The notes: generated from the letters alone by a model not told the origin. A DNA stretch of 38,998 bases from Faecousia sp. (GCA_029257715.1 JARIAT010000070.1:1-38998), one strand, 5' to 3'. Positions 25,069 through 35,192 are shown, counted from the stretch's first letter. A program made the numbers and translations.

Positions 25069-26136
25069 TTATTGCAAATCGGGGCCGTATAGCCTGCTGG
25101 GAAGCAGGTCGGCAAGTTCTATGAGCGCATGGTTGCGTTCTCCGGCATAATCAATCCGCATCCGTGGAGCATGGAGCGTATCTGTTTTTTGAGAAATTGT
25201 CATGCTCATGGTGACCTTCATACCGCCATCCTTTTGCGGCTCCATCAAAACCGTGCCGCCATGGGCAGTGGCTGCTGACTGCACCAGACGCATTCCCAAT
25301 CCCAGACCGTTTCGGCTGTCCTCAATGCCGGGTTCCCGCAGAAATCTGGAAAAGGACCCCACCTGTACAGGCAGGCTGTGATCGGTTCCGGGATTTAACA
25401 CAGTTAGATATAGGCGAAGACCCCGACGGGTGAGAGAAGCGTCGATGGTCTGGCCCGGTGCGGTGTGCTTTAAAGCGTTTGAGATGAGGTTATAAACAGC
25501 ACGCTCCAAAAGCGTGCTGTCTGCCAGAGCGTAGACACTTTGGGAGATATTCTTAAATTGAAGTGTGACGCCTGCCACCTGACAAAGGGCAATGCACTTT
25601 GAAAAGACTTCGTGTATTACGGCAGGAATATCCTGAATTTCCATGCGTGGAGAGGTGCGCTGATAGGCATCTGACATATTCAGCACAATGCGCAGCATTT
25701 GATAAAGGCTGTGATTGATGGAACTGAAAGATTGCTCAGCGTCCGGACCGGAGGATGAGCCGTTTGCCATCAGCTGATCGGCGGAATTCATGGCCTGATT
25801 CAGCGGTATGCGGAGCTGCTGCGCCGCAAGTGCGAGCGCACGGGTATCTTCCTCCTCACTGTCAGGGGATAGCACAAACAGGTCGCCTTCACCAATTCGC
25901 TCTACACTGGCGAGACAATTGGTGGGGCCGAGGGTCAGACTCAAAGTCAGGCTTCCGCCTGTAAACTTCTGATAGTCACTTAGAAATTCCCCAAGCATGG
26001 GGGCAACAGCAGAACCTTCTGAGATCATCCGAGATCGTGCAGACTGATTGACGCACCGAATGATTCCCTCGCAGACATAAAATGCGGGCCTGTTCATCCA
26101 TTCAAGAAGTCTGCTAAAACTAGAGATATTTTTCAT
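25069..26136 (-). CDS. Histidine-kinase-like ATPase lacking the phospho-histidine
   Basis: The 355-residue soluble protein ends in a HATPase_c domain: N-box LLERAVYNLISNALKHT (residues ~209-225), a DxGxG-like box in altered form (VLNPGTDH, Asn in place of Asp) and G2 box NGLGLGMRLVQSAATAHGG (~276-294). Residues ~1-95 may be a PAS-like sensor. The helix that normally carries SHELRTPL reads AAQQLRIPLNQ (~104-114), so the phosphorylated histidine is glutamine. There is no membrane segment and no response regulator nearby. The start ATG (26136) is 7 bases after GGAGG; an ATG 6 bases earlier touches the ribosome site. It may be a phosphorylation-independent regulator; the function is unknown. Confidence 0.8.
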   Translation of the reverse strand: MKNISSFSRLLEWMNRPAFYVCEGIIRCVNQSARSRMISEGSAVAPMLGEFLSDYQKFTGGSLTLSLTLGPTNCLASVERIGEGDLFVLSPDSEEEDTRALALAAQQLRIPLNQAMNSADQLMANGSSSGPDAEQSFSSINHSLYQMLRIVLNMSDAYQRTSPRMEIQDIPAVIHEVFSKCIALCQVAGVTLQFKNISQSVYALADSTLLERAVYNLISNALKHTAPGQTIDASLTRRGLRLYLTVLNPGTDHSLPVQVGSFSRFLREPGIEDSRNGLGLGMRLVQSAATAHGGTVLMEPQKDGGMKVTMSMTISQKTDTLHAPRMRIDYAGERNHALIELADLLPSRLYGPDLQ

Positions 26137-26281
26137 AAACATCCCTCCATTCGGTTATTATGGTGTCCGAAAAATACAGAATTATCTGATTCGGATGAAC
26201 ATTGATTTTTTATAAACTCTATTCTACAAGAAAATTCTAAAATTGCAAGTTAATTACATTATTTCCACAGGAGGTGAGGCC

Positions 26282-26992
26282 ATGGCAGCCAAACAGTCGG
26301 TTCATGCAGGACACAGAGAACGGATGAAAAAACGATTCCGGCAGGAGGGGCTGGATAGCTTTGATGAGGTAAATGTTTTGGAGCTTCTGCTGTTTTTCGG
26401 GATTCCGCGAGGCGATACCAATGTTCTGGCCCATACGTTAATTGAGCATTTTGGCAGTTTTTCGCAGGTTCTGGATGCTCCGGCGGAAGAATTGGAGAAA
26501 ATTCCGGGGATCGGAGAGCATGCAGCAACACTCTTGGTGCTGATGAAGGAAATGTCCCGCTACTATCTGGTCAGCCGCAATGATCGCTGTCCGATTCTGA
26601 CAACAACAGAGGCCTGCGGTGCATTTTTATTGCCGTATTACGTGGGAAAGCTGGAGGAAACGGTGTTTCTACTCTGTCTGGACTCGAAATGTAAGGTGAT
26701 CTGCTGCAAGCAGGTAGGACAGGGGAGTGTCAATTCCGCAGGAATTTCCGTCCGAAAAATTGTGGAGATAGCGTTGACAGCCAATGCGGTGTCTGTGGTT
26801 CTTTCCCATAATCACCCAAGCGGTCTTGCGATTCCTTCCAATGAGGATATTCTTACAACACAGCGGATTGCCGTTGCGTTGGATGCAGTGGGGATTGTAC
26901 TGGCAGACCATATTGTGGTGGCGGATGATGATTTTGTTTCCATGGCAGATTCCGACCTTTATCATCCGGACAACTGCCGCCTGATTGTATAG
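26282..26992 (+). CDS. radC: RadC family JAB1/MPN domain protein
   Basis: The 236-residue protein has a helix-hairpin-helix DNA-binding region ([17 protein letters not shown], residues ~70-90) and a C-terminal MPN+ metalloprotease-like domain with the JAMM motif [15 protein letters not shown] (His, His, Asp metal ligands). RadC was once linked to DNA repair; its real role is unsettled. AGGAGGTGA lies before the ATG at 26282. Its stop is 12 bases before uvrB, so the two form an operon, supporting a DNA-related role. Confidence 0.92.
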   Translation: MAAKQSVHAGHRERMKKRFRQEGLDSFDEVNVLELLLFFGIPRGDTNVLAHTLIEHFGSFSQVLDAPAEELEKIPGIGEHAATLLVLMKEMSRYYLVSRNDRCPILTTTEACGAFLLPYYVGKLEETVFLLCLDSKCKVICCKQVGQGSVNSAGISVRKIVEIALTANAVSVVLSHNHPSGLAIPSNEDILTTQRIAVALDAVGIVLADHIVVADDDFVSMADSDLYHPDNCRLIV

Positions 26993-27003
26993 AGGAGGAT
27001 CAG

Positions 27004-28968
27004 ATGGATCATTTTGAGGTTGTTTCCGATTATAAGCTGTCCGGCGATCAGCCGCAGGCGGTGGAGAAACTGGCGAACGGTGTGGAGTGGGGGCTGCGAG
27101 AACAGACCCTCATGGGGGTTACCGGCTCCGGAAAGACGTTTACAATGGCATCTGTCATTGAAAAAGTTAACAAACCCACATTGGTTCTGGCCCATAATAA
27201 GACATTGGCAGCGCAGCTTTGCTCAGAGTTTCGGGAGTTTTTTCCAAATAATGCTGTGGAATATTTTATCTCTTACTATGATTACTACCAGCCGGAGGCC
27301 TATATTGCCCATACAGATACGTATATCGAAAAAGATGCGTCGGTCAATGACGAGATTGATCGTCTGCGCCATTCTGCCACATCCATGCTTTCCGAGCGCC
27401 GGGATGTAATTGTAGTTAGTTCTGTCAGCTGTCTGTATGGCTTGGGTGACCCGATTGACTATAAGCAGATGGTGATTTCCTTGCGAGTCGGTCAGGAGCG
27501 GCCTATGGATGAGATTTTGCTGAAACTGGCAGAGATTCGCTATGAACGCAACGATGTTGATTTTTCCCGAAATAAATTCCGTGTGCGGGGAGATACCCTG
27601 GAGATTTACCCTGCTTACAATGTGGATAAGGCGATTCGAGTGGAGTTTTTTGGGGATGAAATTGACCGGATTATGGAGATTAACGCACTGACAGGAGTGG
27701 CGGAACGCTATGTAGAGCATGTCGCAATTTATCCTGCCAGTCACTATGTTACCACCCGAGATAAGATGCAGCGGGCCATGGCAGAAATCCGCAGGGAATG
27801 CGATGAACAGGTGGAGAAATTTCAGGCAGAGGGAAAACTGGTTGAGGCACAGAGAATCGCCCAGCGCACAGCCTATGATCTCGAGATGATGACGGAGATC
27901 GGCTTCTGCAATGGCATTGAGAATTACTCCAGAGTGATTCAGGGCCGAGAAGCCGGCACACCGCCGACCACACTGCTCGACTATTTTCCGGATGATTTTC
28001 TTCTCTTCATCGATGAGAGCCACGTCACACTGCCTCAGGTTCGGGCCATGTATGCCGGAGATCGCAGCCGGAAAGACTCTCTGGTGAGCCATGGATTCCG
28101 ACTTCCTTCCGCATATGATAACCGACCGCTGAACTTCGGAGAATTTGACAGCAAGATCAATCAGGTGATTTATGTTTCCGCCACCCCCGGTGAATATGAG
28201 AGAACCCGATCCGGTCAGATTGTCGAGCAGGTGATTCGTCCGACAGGACTGCTGGATCCGCTGGTAGAGGTGCGGCCTATTGATGGACAGATTGACGATC
28301 TGATCGGAGAGATTAACGAACGAACTGCCCGACAGGAGCGTGTGCTTGTTACGACGCTGACCAAAAAGATGGCGGAGGATCTTTCCACCTACTTTGCGAA
28401 GGCCGGAATTAAAGTTCGGTATATGCACTCGGATATCGGTTCAATGGAACGGATGGAGATTATACGGGATCTGCGTCTGGGGAAATTTGATGTGTTAGTC
28501 GGCATCAATCTGCTGAGAGAGGGACTTGATCTGCCGGAGGTCAGTCTTGTGGCGATTCTCGATGCGGACAAGGAAGGCTTCCTCCGCTCAGAGACCAGCC
28601 TGATTCAGACCATTGGCCGTGCGGCGAGAAATGCGGACGGCAAGGTCATTATGTATGCCGATACCATTACAAAGGCCATGCGTATGGCGATTGACGAAAC
28701 GGTTCGCCGTCGAGAGATTCAGGATCGTTTCAATCAGGAACATGGCATTGTTCCAAAGACCATCATCAAGTCTGTTCGGGATTTGATTGAGATTTCCGCA
28801 CCTGCTGACGAAAAGAGCGGCAGAGCGGGTGTCAAGATGACTCGTGCGGAAAAGGATCGTGAGATTGCACGACTGGAGAAGCAAATGAAGGAAGCAGCAA
28901 AAATGATGGAATACGAATATGCAGCAGTGCTGCGGGATCAGATCATCGAGCTGCGCGGAAAAGGTTAA
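27004..28968 (+). CDS. uvrB: Excinuclease ABC subunit B
   Basis: UvrB verifies damage after UvrA loading and positions UvrC. The 654-residue protein has Walker [16 protein letters not shown] (residues ~36-50), the beta-hairpin region [38 protein letters not shown], motif [11 protein letters not shown], and a C-terminal UVR domain ([20 protein letters not shown]) for UvrC contact. GAGGAGG lies just upstream. UvrC is not in the window; uvrA is 2 kb away in the same direction, with the kinase-like gene between. Confidence 0.97.
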   Translation: MDHFEVVSDYKLSGDQPQAVEKLANGVEWGLREQTLMGVTGSGKTFTMASVIEKVNKPTLVLAHNKTLAAQLCSEFREFFPNNAVEYFISYYDYYQPEAYIAHTDTYIEKDASVNDEIDRLRHSATSMLSERRDVIVVSSVSCLYGLGDPIDYKQMVISLRVGQERPMDEILLKLAEIRYERNDVDFSRNKFRVRGDTLEIYPAYNVDKAIRVEFFGDEIDRIMEINALTGVAERYVEHVAIYPASHYVTTRDKMQRAMAEIRRECDEQVEKFQAEGKLVEAQRIAQRTAYDLEMMTEIGFCNGIENYSRVIQGREAGTPPTTLLDYFPDDFLLFIDESHVTLPQVRAMYAGDRSRKDSLVSHGFRLPSAYDNRPLNFGEFDSKINQVIYVSATPGEYERTRSGQIVEQVIRPTGLLDPLVEVRPIDGQIDDLIGEINERTARQERVLVTTLTKKMAEDLSTYFAKAGIKVRYMHSDIGSMERMEIIRDLRLGKFDVLVGINLLREGLDLPEVSLVAILDADKEGFLRSETSLIQTIGRAARNADGKVIMYADTITKAMRMAIDETVRRREIQDRFNQEHGIVPKTIIKSVRDLIEISAPADEKSGRAGVKMTRAEKDREIARLEKQMKEAAKMMEYEYAAVLRDQIIELRGKG

Positions 28969-28972
28969 ACAA

Positions 28973-29002
28973 GATGCCCCATCGGAAGCCCGATGGGGCA
29001 TC
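28973..29002. terminator. Bidirectional terminator between uvrB and smr gene
   Basis: GATGCCCCATCGG-AAGC-CCGATGGGGCATC, a 13-bp stem between two converging genes. The T tracts are short. Confidence 0.7.
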
Positions 29003-29006
29003 TATG

Positions 29007-29258
29007 CTAGAAAAGTTCCCGAAGAATCAGATCGGTTTCCCCCTGATTCATGCCATATTCCAGTCGGATGACACTGGGGTGATGAGTGTACCGCTGGCGG
29101 ATCATGTCCTTGAGCGCATGACCTCTGGTATAGCCGTGAATCAGACGAATTCGATAGGCACCCTTGCTTCGCTTTAACGCGGCGTCAATGGCGATCTGGG
29201 CCTGATGAATATTGCATCCGTGCAGATCGACTTCCATGATGCTTTTTCCAATTATCAT
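29007..29258 (-). CDS. Small stand-alone Smr domain protein
   Basis: The 83-residue protein is just an Smr (small MutS-related) domain: MEVDLHGCNIHQAQIAIDAAL (DLHG motif) and RLIHGYTRGHALKDMIRQ (HGxxxG motif). Smr domains nick or bind DNA/RNA; the role here is unknown. The start overlaps the DUF1653 stop as ATGA, with GGAGGA shortly before. An internal ATG at 29237 is possible. Confidence 0.88.
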   Translation of the reverse strand: MIIGKSIMEVDLHGCNIHQAQIAIDAALKRSKGAYRIRLIHGYTRGHALKDMIRQRYTHHPSVIRLEYGMNQGETDLILRELF

Positions 29259-29470
29259 AGTTCCTCCACAAGACTGAATCGGGGACCGTGATAACCGTCA
29301 CGATCTACGATTTCATTCCACATTTTTGCGGGACGGACCCAATATCCGCAGGCTCCATAGAGCGCCTGATAGACCACCATTGGTTCCAAAGTTTCGGAGT
29401 CTTTTGCCACAAAAAGCAGCCGGTAGCGATTGCCTTTGAAGTGGCGATAAATACCTGGTTTTAGTTCCAT
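29255..29470 (-). CDS. DUF1653 domain protein
   Basis: The 71-residue protein matches the DUF1653 pattern: LKPGIYRHFKGNRYRLLFVA, SETLEPMVVYQALYG and YWVRPAKMWNE, whole-length for the family. Function is unknown; a small beta-rich fold is likely. AAAGGA lies 7 bases before ATG 29470; the frame continues upstream through the neighbouring terminator without a start signal. It is translationally coupled to the Smr gene by an ATGA overlap. Confidence 0.88.
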   Translation of the reverse strand: MELKPGIYRHFKGNRYRLLFVAKDSETLEPMVVYQALYGACGYWVRPAKMWNEIVDRDGYHGPRFSLVEEL

Positions 29471-29492
29471 AGCGTTTCCTTTCTGGTTCAAT

Positions 29493-29524
29493 AAAAAGCA
29501 CCGAGAAAATTCCCGGTGCTTTTT
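29493..29524 (-). terminator. Terminator of the deacetylase-like gene
   Basis: AAAAAGCACCG and CGGTGCTTTTT enclose a 10-base loop, 13 bases after the stop codon, with T's on both strands. Confidence 0.85.
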
Positions 29525-29537
29525 GTCCTGTAAGCAT

Positions 29538-30974
29538 TTAGCCAAAACTGCGGGAGGAATCCAACACAGAGGCAGGATCGAACAGATCCTGATACCATTC
29601 GGGATGGCTGTGCAGATTTGCACCGCCGGCCTCTCGGCTCATCATGCGAGCATAGGAGGTTCCAAGCTGTCCCCAAGAGGAAACAGACGAATCAATGGCA
29701 ATGAAATAACGGAATCCGTTGCTCTTAAGCAGCTCATACACCTCACCAGTGTAGAGGTTCTTATCTCCGATATCCTCGTAAGGGAAGATCATTGTATCTA
29801 CCTTACCGAGCAAAGGCTGAACCTCAGTATTCCAGTGATCCAAGTCTACCTTGATTTCCGCAAGGCTCTTGGCACCGTAGTTGATGTAGTCATAGGACAT
29901 GCAGGCAATGTCATAACCATCGGCACGAAGCTTATCGATGACAGGCTTGACATCCCGAACAGCAGCATCATAGTAATCCTGACTGATTTTTGTGGCGGTT
30001 TCCGGATCCGTACGATAACCGAACAGACCGTCGTATCCTGTGACACCAAGAACTGCACGGGCACCGCGGTAGGAGAAGTCGGGATGTGCGGCGATGAAGT
30101 CGTTCAAAATGGTAACAAAATCGTAGGAACCGGTTACGGTGGAGCCGTCGGCAGTTACCATTTCACTGGTCAGTTCTCCGTCACTGCCGATTACAAGACG
30201 GCTGGGGAAACCGGAGCCGCCCTTATCGGGGAGACCGTCCTTATCACTGTCAACGAGATAGGTGAAGAAATTGACTCCGAGCTGTGTCAGCACAATGGGC
30301 TTTTTGTCAGCGGGAAGGTAGATGGTACCCTGAGAGACGGCAGCACTGCCATCGGAACCCTCAGAGCTGGGAGCCAGGTCATGGGGACTGACCAGCATAT
30401 AGCCGTTATCATAGAGCTGCTGGAGGATCTTGGAAAATTCATCCGTTGTCAGATAACGCTCGTTAAAGCTGGAGGCATAGGTTTCATTGGCCATCGCTCT
30501 TTGATAGTCCGCAATCAAAAGACGGACGCTGAGGTTTGGAATTTTTGAGATATCGTTATAGGCAACGAGCTGCGAAAAAGCGGTATAGTATTCGTTGTAC
30601 TTAGCGACCAAATCGGTGCTGCTTTCGATACCGGCAGAGTAGGAGGCGAGAATCCGCATAGCACCCTCATAGTCATACTGATCGGCAAGGGCCTTGGCCT
30701 GTGCCAGCAGCTGCTCCTGCTCCTGCTGGAGCGAATCATTTGCGGTGGCAGACGGAACCGTAGCACTTGATGGATCAGAGGGCTTTTTATTGGCGCTTGA
30801 GCGTTTCACTGCACCTACGATAAAGGTAATAACTAATATAATAGCGGCGACAGCAATAATCACCGGTAAATAAGCTTCCTTAAAATCCTGCCATTTTGTG
30901 CGTCTGCGACGTCTTCTGCGGGGGATGGGCTGAATCTCATCGAATTCTGGGGACTGATTTTGATTTTCTTCCAT
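29538..30974 (-). CDS. Membrane-anchored polysaccharide-deacetylase-like protein without catalytic residues
   Basis: The 478-residue protein has a basic N-terminus (PRRRRRRRTK), one membrane helix (residues ~36-56), a Ser/Thr-rich linker, a helical stretch (~80-140) and a NodB-like fold (TTDEFSKILQQLYDNGYML, HPDFSYRGARAVLGVTGYDG, GYRTDP). The outer-facing domain would act on the cell wall, but the metal and catalytic motifs are lost: where relatives have SFDD it reads TQLG (230-233), and where they have SHSYxH it reads CMSYDY. A Ca-binding-like loop DSDKDGLPD (242-250) is inserted. It probably binds rather than cleaves. The start at 30974 is chosen over 31040, which precedes the -10 box. Confidence 0.8.
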   Translation of the reverse strand: MEENQNQSPEFDEIQPIPRRRRRRRTKWQDFKEAYLPVIIAVAAIILVITFIVGAVKRSSANKKPSDPSSATVPSATANDSLQQEQEQLLAQAKALADQYDYEGAMRILASYSAGIESSTDLVAKYNEYYTAFSQLVAYNDISKIPNLSVRLLIADYQRAMANETYASSFNERYLTTDEFSKILQQLYDNGYMLVSPHDLAPSSEGSDGSAAVSQGTIYLPADKKPIVLTQLGVNFFTYLVDSDKDGLPDKGGSGFPSRLVIGSDGELTSEMVTADGSTVTGSYDFVTILNDFIAAHPDFSYRGARAVLGVTGYDGLFGYRTDPETATKISQDYYDAAVRDVKPVIDKLRADGYDIACMSYDYINYGAKSLAEIKVDLDHWNTEVQPLLGKVDTMIFPYEDIGDKNLYTGEVYELLKSNGFRYFIAIDSSVSSWGQLGTSYARMMSREAGGANLHSHPEWYQDLFDPASVLDSSRSFG

Positions 30975-31011
30975 GGCAATACCCTGCCTTTCGTACAGAT
31001 TTACATAAATC

Positions 31012-31040
31012 ATTATAACGAATCGATTTCGAAAATGCAA
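31012..31040 (-). promoter_or_regulatory. Promoter of the deacetylase-like gene
   Basis: TTGCAT, 17 bases, TATAAT on the minus strand; about 35 bases before the start codon at 30974. Confidence 0.65.
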
Positions 31041-31073
31041 GTCAAACCATACGTGAATATCGAGGAAATTGAC

Positions 31074-31103
31074 GAACCCCCGTGAAAATTTTCACGAGGG
31101 TTC
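31074..31103. terminator. Hairpin after gdhA
   Basis: GAACCCCCGTGAAAA and TTTTCACGAGGGTTC form a 15-bp stem (one mismatch) just after the gdhA stop. The following T run is poor, so termination may be inefficient. Confidence 0.5.
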
Positions 31104-31114
31104 CGAGGGCTGAA

Positions 31115-32470
<1,356 letters not shown>

Positions 32471-32515
32471 TCACTCCTTTATTCAGTCGAAAGTTTTTGA
32501 CAAAACTTTATCCTG

Positions 32516-32544
32516 ATTATAGTATAGCTTTCGTCAGATAGCAA
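32516..32544 (-). promoter_or_regulatory. gdhA promoter, overlapped by a plus-strand promoter-like sequence
   Basis: TTGCTA, 17 bases, TATAAT on the minus strand. On the plus strand TTGACA (32497-32502), 17 bases, TAGTAT (32520-32525) shares the same -10 bases, so polymerases facing opposite ways would compete. Confidence 0.65.
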
Positions 32545-32664
32545 TTAAAAAATGCAGGATAATTGTAAAAAAATTTCATTAAGAATTCACATGAAACAAA
32601 AACATTTATAAAATTACAATTTTATTGGATGGCTGCTGCAATTTTGATGAGAAAATTGCGATGC

Positions 32665-32693
32665 TTGAAAAGCGAGGCGAAATCGGGTATGAT
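32665..32693 (+). promoter_or_regulatory. Promoter of the HAD-luxS-mtnN operon
   Basis: TTGAAA, 17 bases, TATGAT, 29 bases before the HAD start codon. Confidence 0.7.
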
Positions 32694-32722
32694 AGTTAAA
32701 CAAAAAATCAAAGGAGCTGCAC

Positions 32723-33376
32723 ATGTATCATACAATTCTATTTGATCTGGATGGAACATTGACAGATCCCGGTGTTGGAATTACGAATTCCGTGATGTAT
32801 GCGCTGGAGCGTTTGGGACTTGAGGTGCCACCCAGAGAGGAGCTATATCACTTTATCGGACCGCCCCTTCGGGAGAGCTTTCGGGAATTCTATGGGATGA
32901 ATGTCGTGCAGGCAGAGGAAGCGGTACGGCTGTTTCGGGTATATTTTGCCGAGAAAGGTCTCTATGAAAATGAGCTGTATGACGGAGTTTTACCTATGCT
33001 GGCCCAGCTGTACAATGCCGGCGCCCGTTTGGTGCTGGCAACATCCAAGCCGGAAAAATGGGCGCGGATCATTGTGAAATCCTTTGGTATCGATCGCTAT
33101 ATCCGAGAAATTGCTGGTGCGACTATGGATCAGACCCGCACAAAAAAAGGGGAAGTAATCGCCTATGCGCTAAACTCCTTTTCGGTGGATCGAAGTTCTG
33201 TCGTGATGGTGGGCGACCGAAAGCACGACGTGCTGGGCGGACTGGAAAATAACATTCCGGCAATCGGCGTTACCTATGGATACGGAGATCGGGCGGAGTT
33301 GGAATCTGCCGGGGCTTTGGCGGTGGCAGATTCACCGGATGCGCTTCTGAAACTACTGCTGGGAGGAACAATGTAA
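32723..33376 (+). CDS. HAD-family phosphatase (Gph/PgmB-like)
   Basis: The 217-residue protein is a subfamily-I HAD hydrolase: nucleophile motif FDLDGTLTDPG (residues ~6-16), motif II VLATSKPEKWA, and motif III/IV VMVGDRKHDVLGG. The helical cap lies at residues ~17-80. It resembles phosphoglycolate phosphatase but the substrate cannot be assigned. CAAAGGAG precedes the start. Its TAA overlaps the luxS ATG by one base, so the HAD enzyme is coupled to the activated methyl cycle, perhaps acting on a ribose-derived by-product (inference). Confidence 0.88.
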   Translation: MYHTILFDLDGTLTDPGVGITNSVMYALERLGLEVPPREELYHFIGPPLRESFREFYGMNVVQAEEAVRLFRVYFAEKGLYENELYDGVLPMLAQLYNAGARLVLATSKPEKWARIIVKSFGIDRYIREIAGATMDQTRTKKGEVIAYALNSFSVDRSSVVMVGDRKHDVLGGLENNIPAIGVTYGYGDRAELESAGALAVADSPDALLKLLLGGTM

Positions 33377-33852
33377 TGGAGAAAATTGCAAGCTTTACCA
33401 TCGATCATATCAAGCTTCAGCCGGGAGTTTATGTGTCTCGGAAGGACCGCATTGGAGCAGAGACGGTTACGACCTTCGATCTGCGTGTGACAAGTCCCAA
33501 CGATGAGCCGGTTATGAATACCGCAGAGATCCATGCGATGGAGCATCTGGCGGCAACCTATCTGCGCAATGAGGAAATGTGGGGAAATCGGGTTGTTTAT
33601 TTCGGACCGATGGGGTGCCGCACCGGATTTTATCTGCTCGTGGCGGGGGATCTGACAAGCAGGGAAATTCTGCCGTTGGTCCGAGACTGTTTCCGGTTTA
33701 TGGCAGATTTTGAGGGCGAGATCCCTGGAGCGAGTCCCCGGGACTGTGGCAATTACCTCGATATGAATCTTGGCATGGCGAAATACTGGGCTGAAAGATA
33801 CTGCAAACTGCTGGAAAATATGCCTGCCGATCGGCTGGTTTACCCTGAATAA
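33376..33852 (+). CDS. luxS: S-ribosylhomocysteine lyase LuxS
   Basis: LuxS splits S-ribosylhomocysteine into homocysteine and DPD, the precursor of autoinducer-2. The 158-residue protein keeps the metal site HAMEH (His53, His57) and Cys124 in RDCGNY, plus the catalytic Cys81 in GPMGCRTGFY and the N-terminal SFTIDHIKLQPGVYVSRKD. It is translationally coupled to the HAD gene and followed 12 bases later by mtnN, the enzyme that makes its substrate. Confidence 0.96.
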   Translation: MEKIASFTIDHIKLQPGVYVSRKDRIGAETVTTFDLRVTSPNDEPVMNTAEIHAMEHLAATYLRNEEMWGNRVVYFGPMGCRTGFYLLVAGDLTSREILPLVRDCFRFMADFEGEIPGASPRDCGNYLDMNLGMAKYWAERYCKLLENMPADRLVYPE

Positions 33853-33864
33853 AAGGAGAAAAAG

Positions 33865-34578
33865 ATGAGATTAGGAATTATCGGTGCCATGGATGTGGAA
33901 GTGGCAATGCTGAAAGCACGTATGGCGGATCAGAAGATCGAGCGACGTGGCAAGATGGAGTTCTGTCTTGGCAAGCTGGAAGGGCTGGATGTGGTTGTAG
34001 CGCAGTGCGGTGTCGGAAAGGTACATGCGGCCATGTGTGCCCAGACCATGTGCGACCATTATGAGGTGACGCATCTGGTGAATACCGGGATTGCCGGATC
34101 GTTGGATGCAGAGCTTGATATTGCGGATATTGTCATCAGTGATGATGCGATGTACCATGATTTTGACTGCGCCCACTTTGGATATCCTGTGGGGCAGGTT
34201 CCGGGACAGGATGTTGTAGCATTCCCGGCAGATGAGCAGATGAAGCGTCTGGCATTTTCTGCAAGCGAGGAGAAAAAGCCGGGGCATACCAAATTTGGTC
34301 GAATTGCAACCGGAGATCTGTTTGTAGGAGAAGAGTCGGCCAAGAATCGGATTATTGAGCGCACGGGAGCACGATGCACGGAGATGGAAGGGGCGGCCAT
34401 TGCACAGACAGCTTACTCCAATGGGGTTCCTTTTGTAATCATCCGCGCAATTTCCGATAAGGCAGACCATTCTGCACAGATGGACTATCCCACCTTTGAG
34501 AAGATGGCGGCCGAACATTGCGCCGGTGTCACCGAGGGACTGGCCCGCCGGATGAAGGAATTTGATACATCCCTTTAA
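33865..34578 (+). CDS. mtnN: MTA/SAH nucleosidase
   Basis: The enzyme (Pfs) removes adenine from methylthioadenosine and S-adenosylhomocysteine, producing S-ribosylhomocysteine for LuxS. The 237-residue protein starts MRLGIIGAMDVEVAMLKARM and shows VAQCGVGKVHAAM, NTGIAGSLD, TGDLFVGEE, catalytic-region TEMEGAAIAQTAY, and AISDKADHSAQ. Length fits the family. AAAAGGAG precedes it; it is the last gene of the operon, with a clear terminator. Confidence 0.96.
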   Translation: MRLGIIGAMDVEVAMLKARMADQKIERRGKMEFCLGKLEGLDVVVAQCGVGKVHAAMCAQTMCDHYEVTHLVNTGIAGSLDAELDIADIVISDDAMYHDFDCAHFGYPVGQVPGQDVVAFPADEQMKRLAFSASEEKKPGHTKFGRIATGDLFVGEESAKNRIIERTGARCTEMEGAAIAQTAYSNGVPFVIIRAISDKADHSAQMDYPTFEKMAAEHCAGVTEGLARRMKEFDTSL

Positions 34579-34585
34579 GAAATAG

Positions 34586-34612
34586 AAAAGCTCCCCAAAT
34601 GGGGAGCTTTTT
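34586..34612. terminator. Terminator of the luxS-mtnN operon
   Basis: AAAAGCTCCCC-AAAT-GGGGAGCTTTT followed by T; it also faces the converging ECF gene. Confidence 0.88.
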
Positions 34613-34622
34613 CGTTTGCTGT

Positions 34623-35192
34623 TTATTCGAGACTCAGGTGGCTTTTTTCCAATGCGGTGCGGATCGCAATGCCCAGAATAGGGGCAAAGATCACTGCTAC
34701 GACAGCGTTAAAGATGGTGGCGGGGATTTTTCCAATGGTAGCAAGACCTGCAGCCTGCGCAGTTAGTCCGCTGAGGAACATGCCGCTGTAAAAGAAGCCT
34801 TTCGCAAGATAAAGGACAGCATAGGTCAGAGCACCGCCCACAGAGGCGGCAATTGCCTTGCCGTATCCCCATTTTTGGCTGCCGGAATAGGCAATCAAGC
34901 CTGCAACCAAGCCATAGGCTCCCTTAAAAAGAAAGGTGATCCAGCATTCGGAAATGTACAGAGGGTTCATCATATCGTAAATAGCAGATCCGAGTCCGGC
35001 AGCCAGACCGCCAAACCATGGTCCCAGCAGAAGCCCAGACAGTGCGCAGAAGATGTTGCCCAGATGGAACGAGGTCGTTCCGGCAATCTCCAAAGGCATG
35101 GTAATTCGCAGGGCGGAACTGACACAGGTTAATGCAGCCATTAAGGCGACAAAAACGATTCTCCTTGTGGAGAATTTCTTGGTTTGATTCAT
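34623..35192 (-). CDS. ECF transporter S component, substrate unknown
   Basis: The 189-residue membrane protein has about six hydrophobic segments and S-component-like features: RRIVFVALMAALTCVSSALR at the start, TTSFHLGNIFCALSGLLLGP and GGLAAGLGSAIYDMM. Such subunits bind a vitamin or metal with high affinity and dock to a shared ECF energising module, which is not in this window. No riboswitch is visible in its short leader (TATAAT at 35227-35222), so the ligand cannot be inferred. The start at 35192 follows TGGAGG; an ATG at 35207 overlaps the ribosome site. Confidence 0.82.
   Translation of the reverse strand: MNQTKKFSTRRIVFVALMAALTCVSSALRITMPLEIAGTTSFHLGNIFCALSGLLLGPWFGGLAAGLGSAIYDMMNPLYISECWITFLFKGAYGLVAGLIAYSGSQKWGYGKAIAASVGGALTYAVLYLAKGFFYSGMFLSGLTAQAAGLATIGKIPATIFNAVVAVIFAPILGIAIRTALEKSHLSLE

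Noticed and set aside
27223-28428. 401-codon minus-strand frame opposite uvrB
   Set aside because: Shadow frame of a highly conserved gene; no domain features and no ribosome site.
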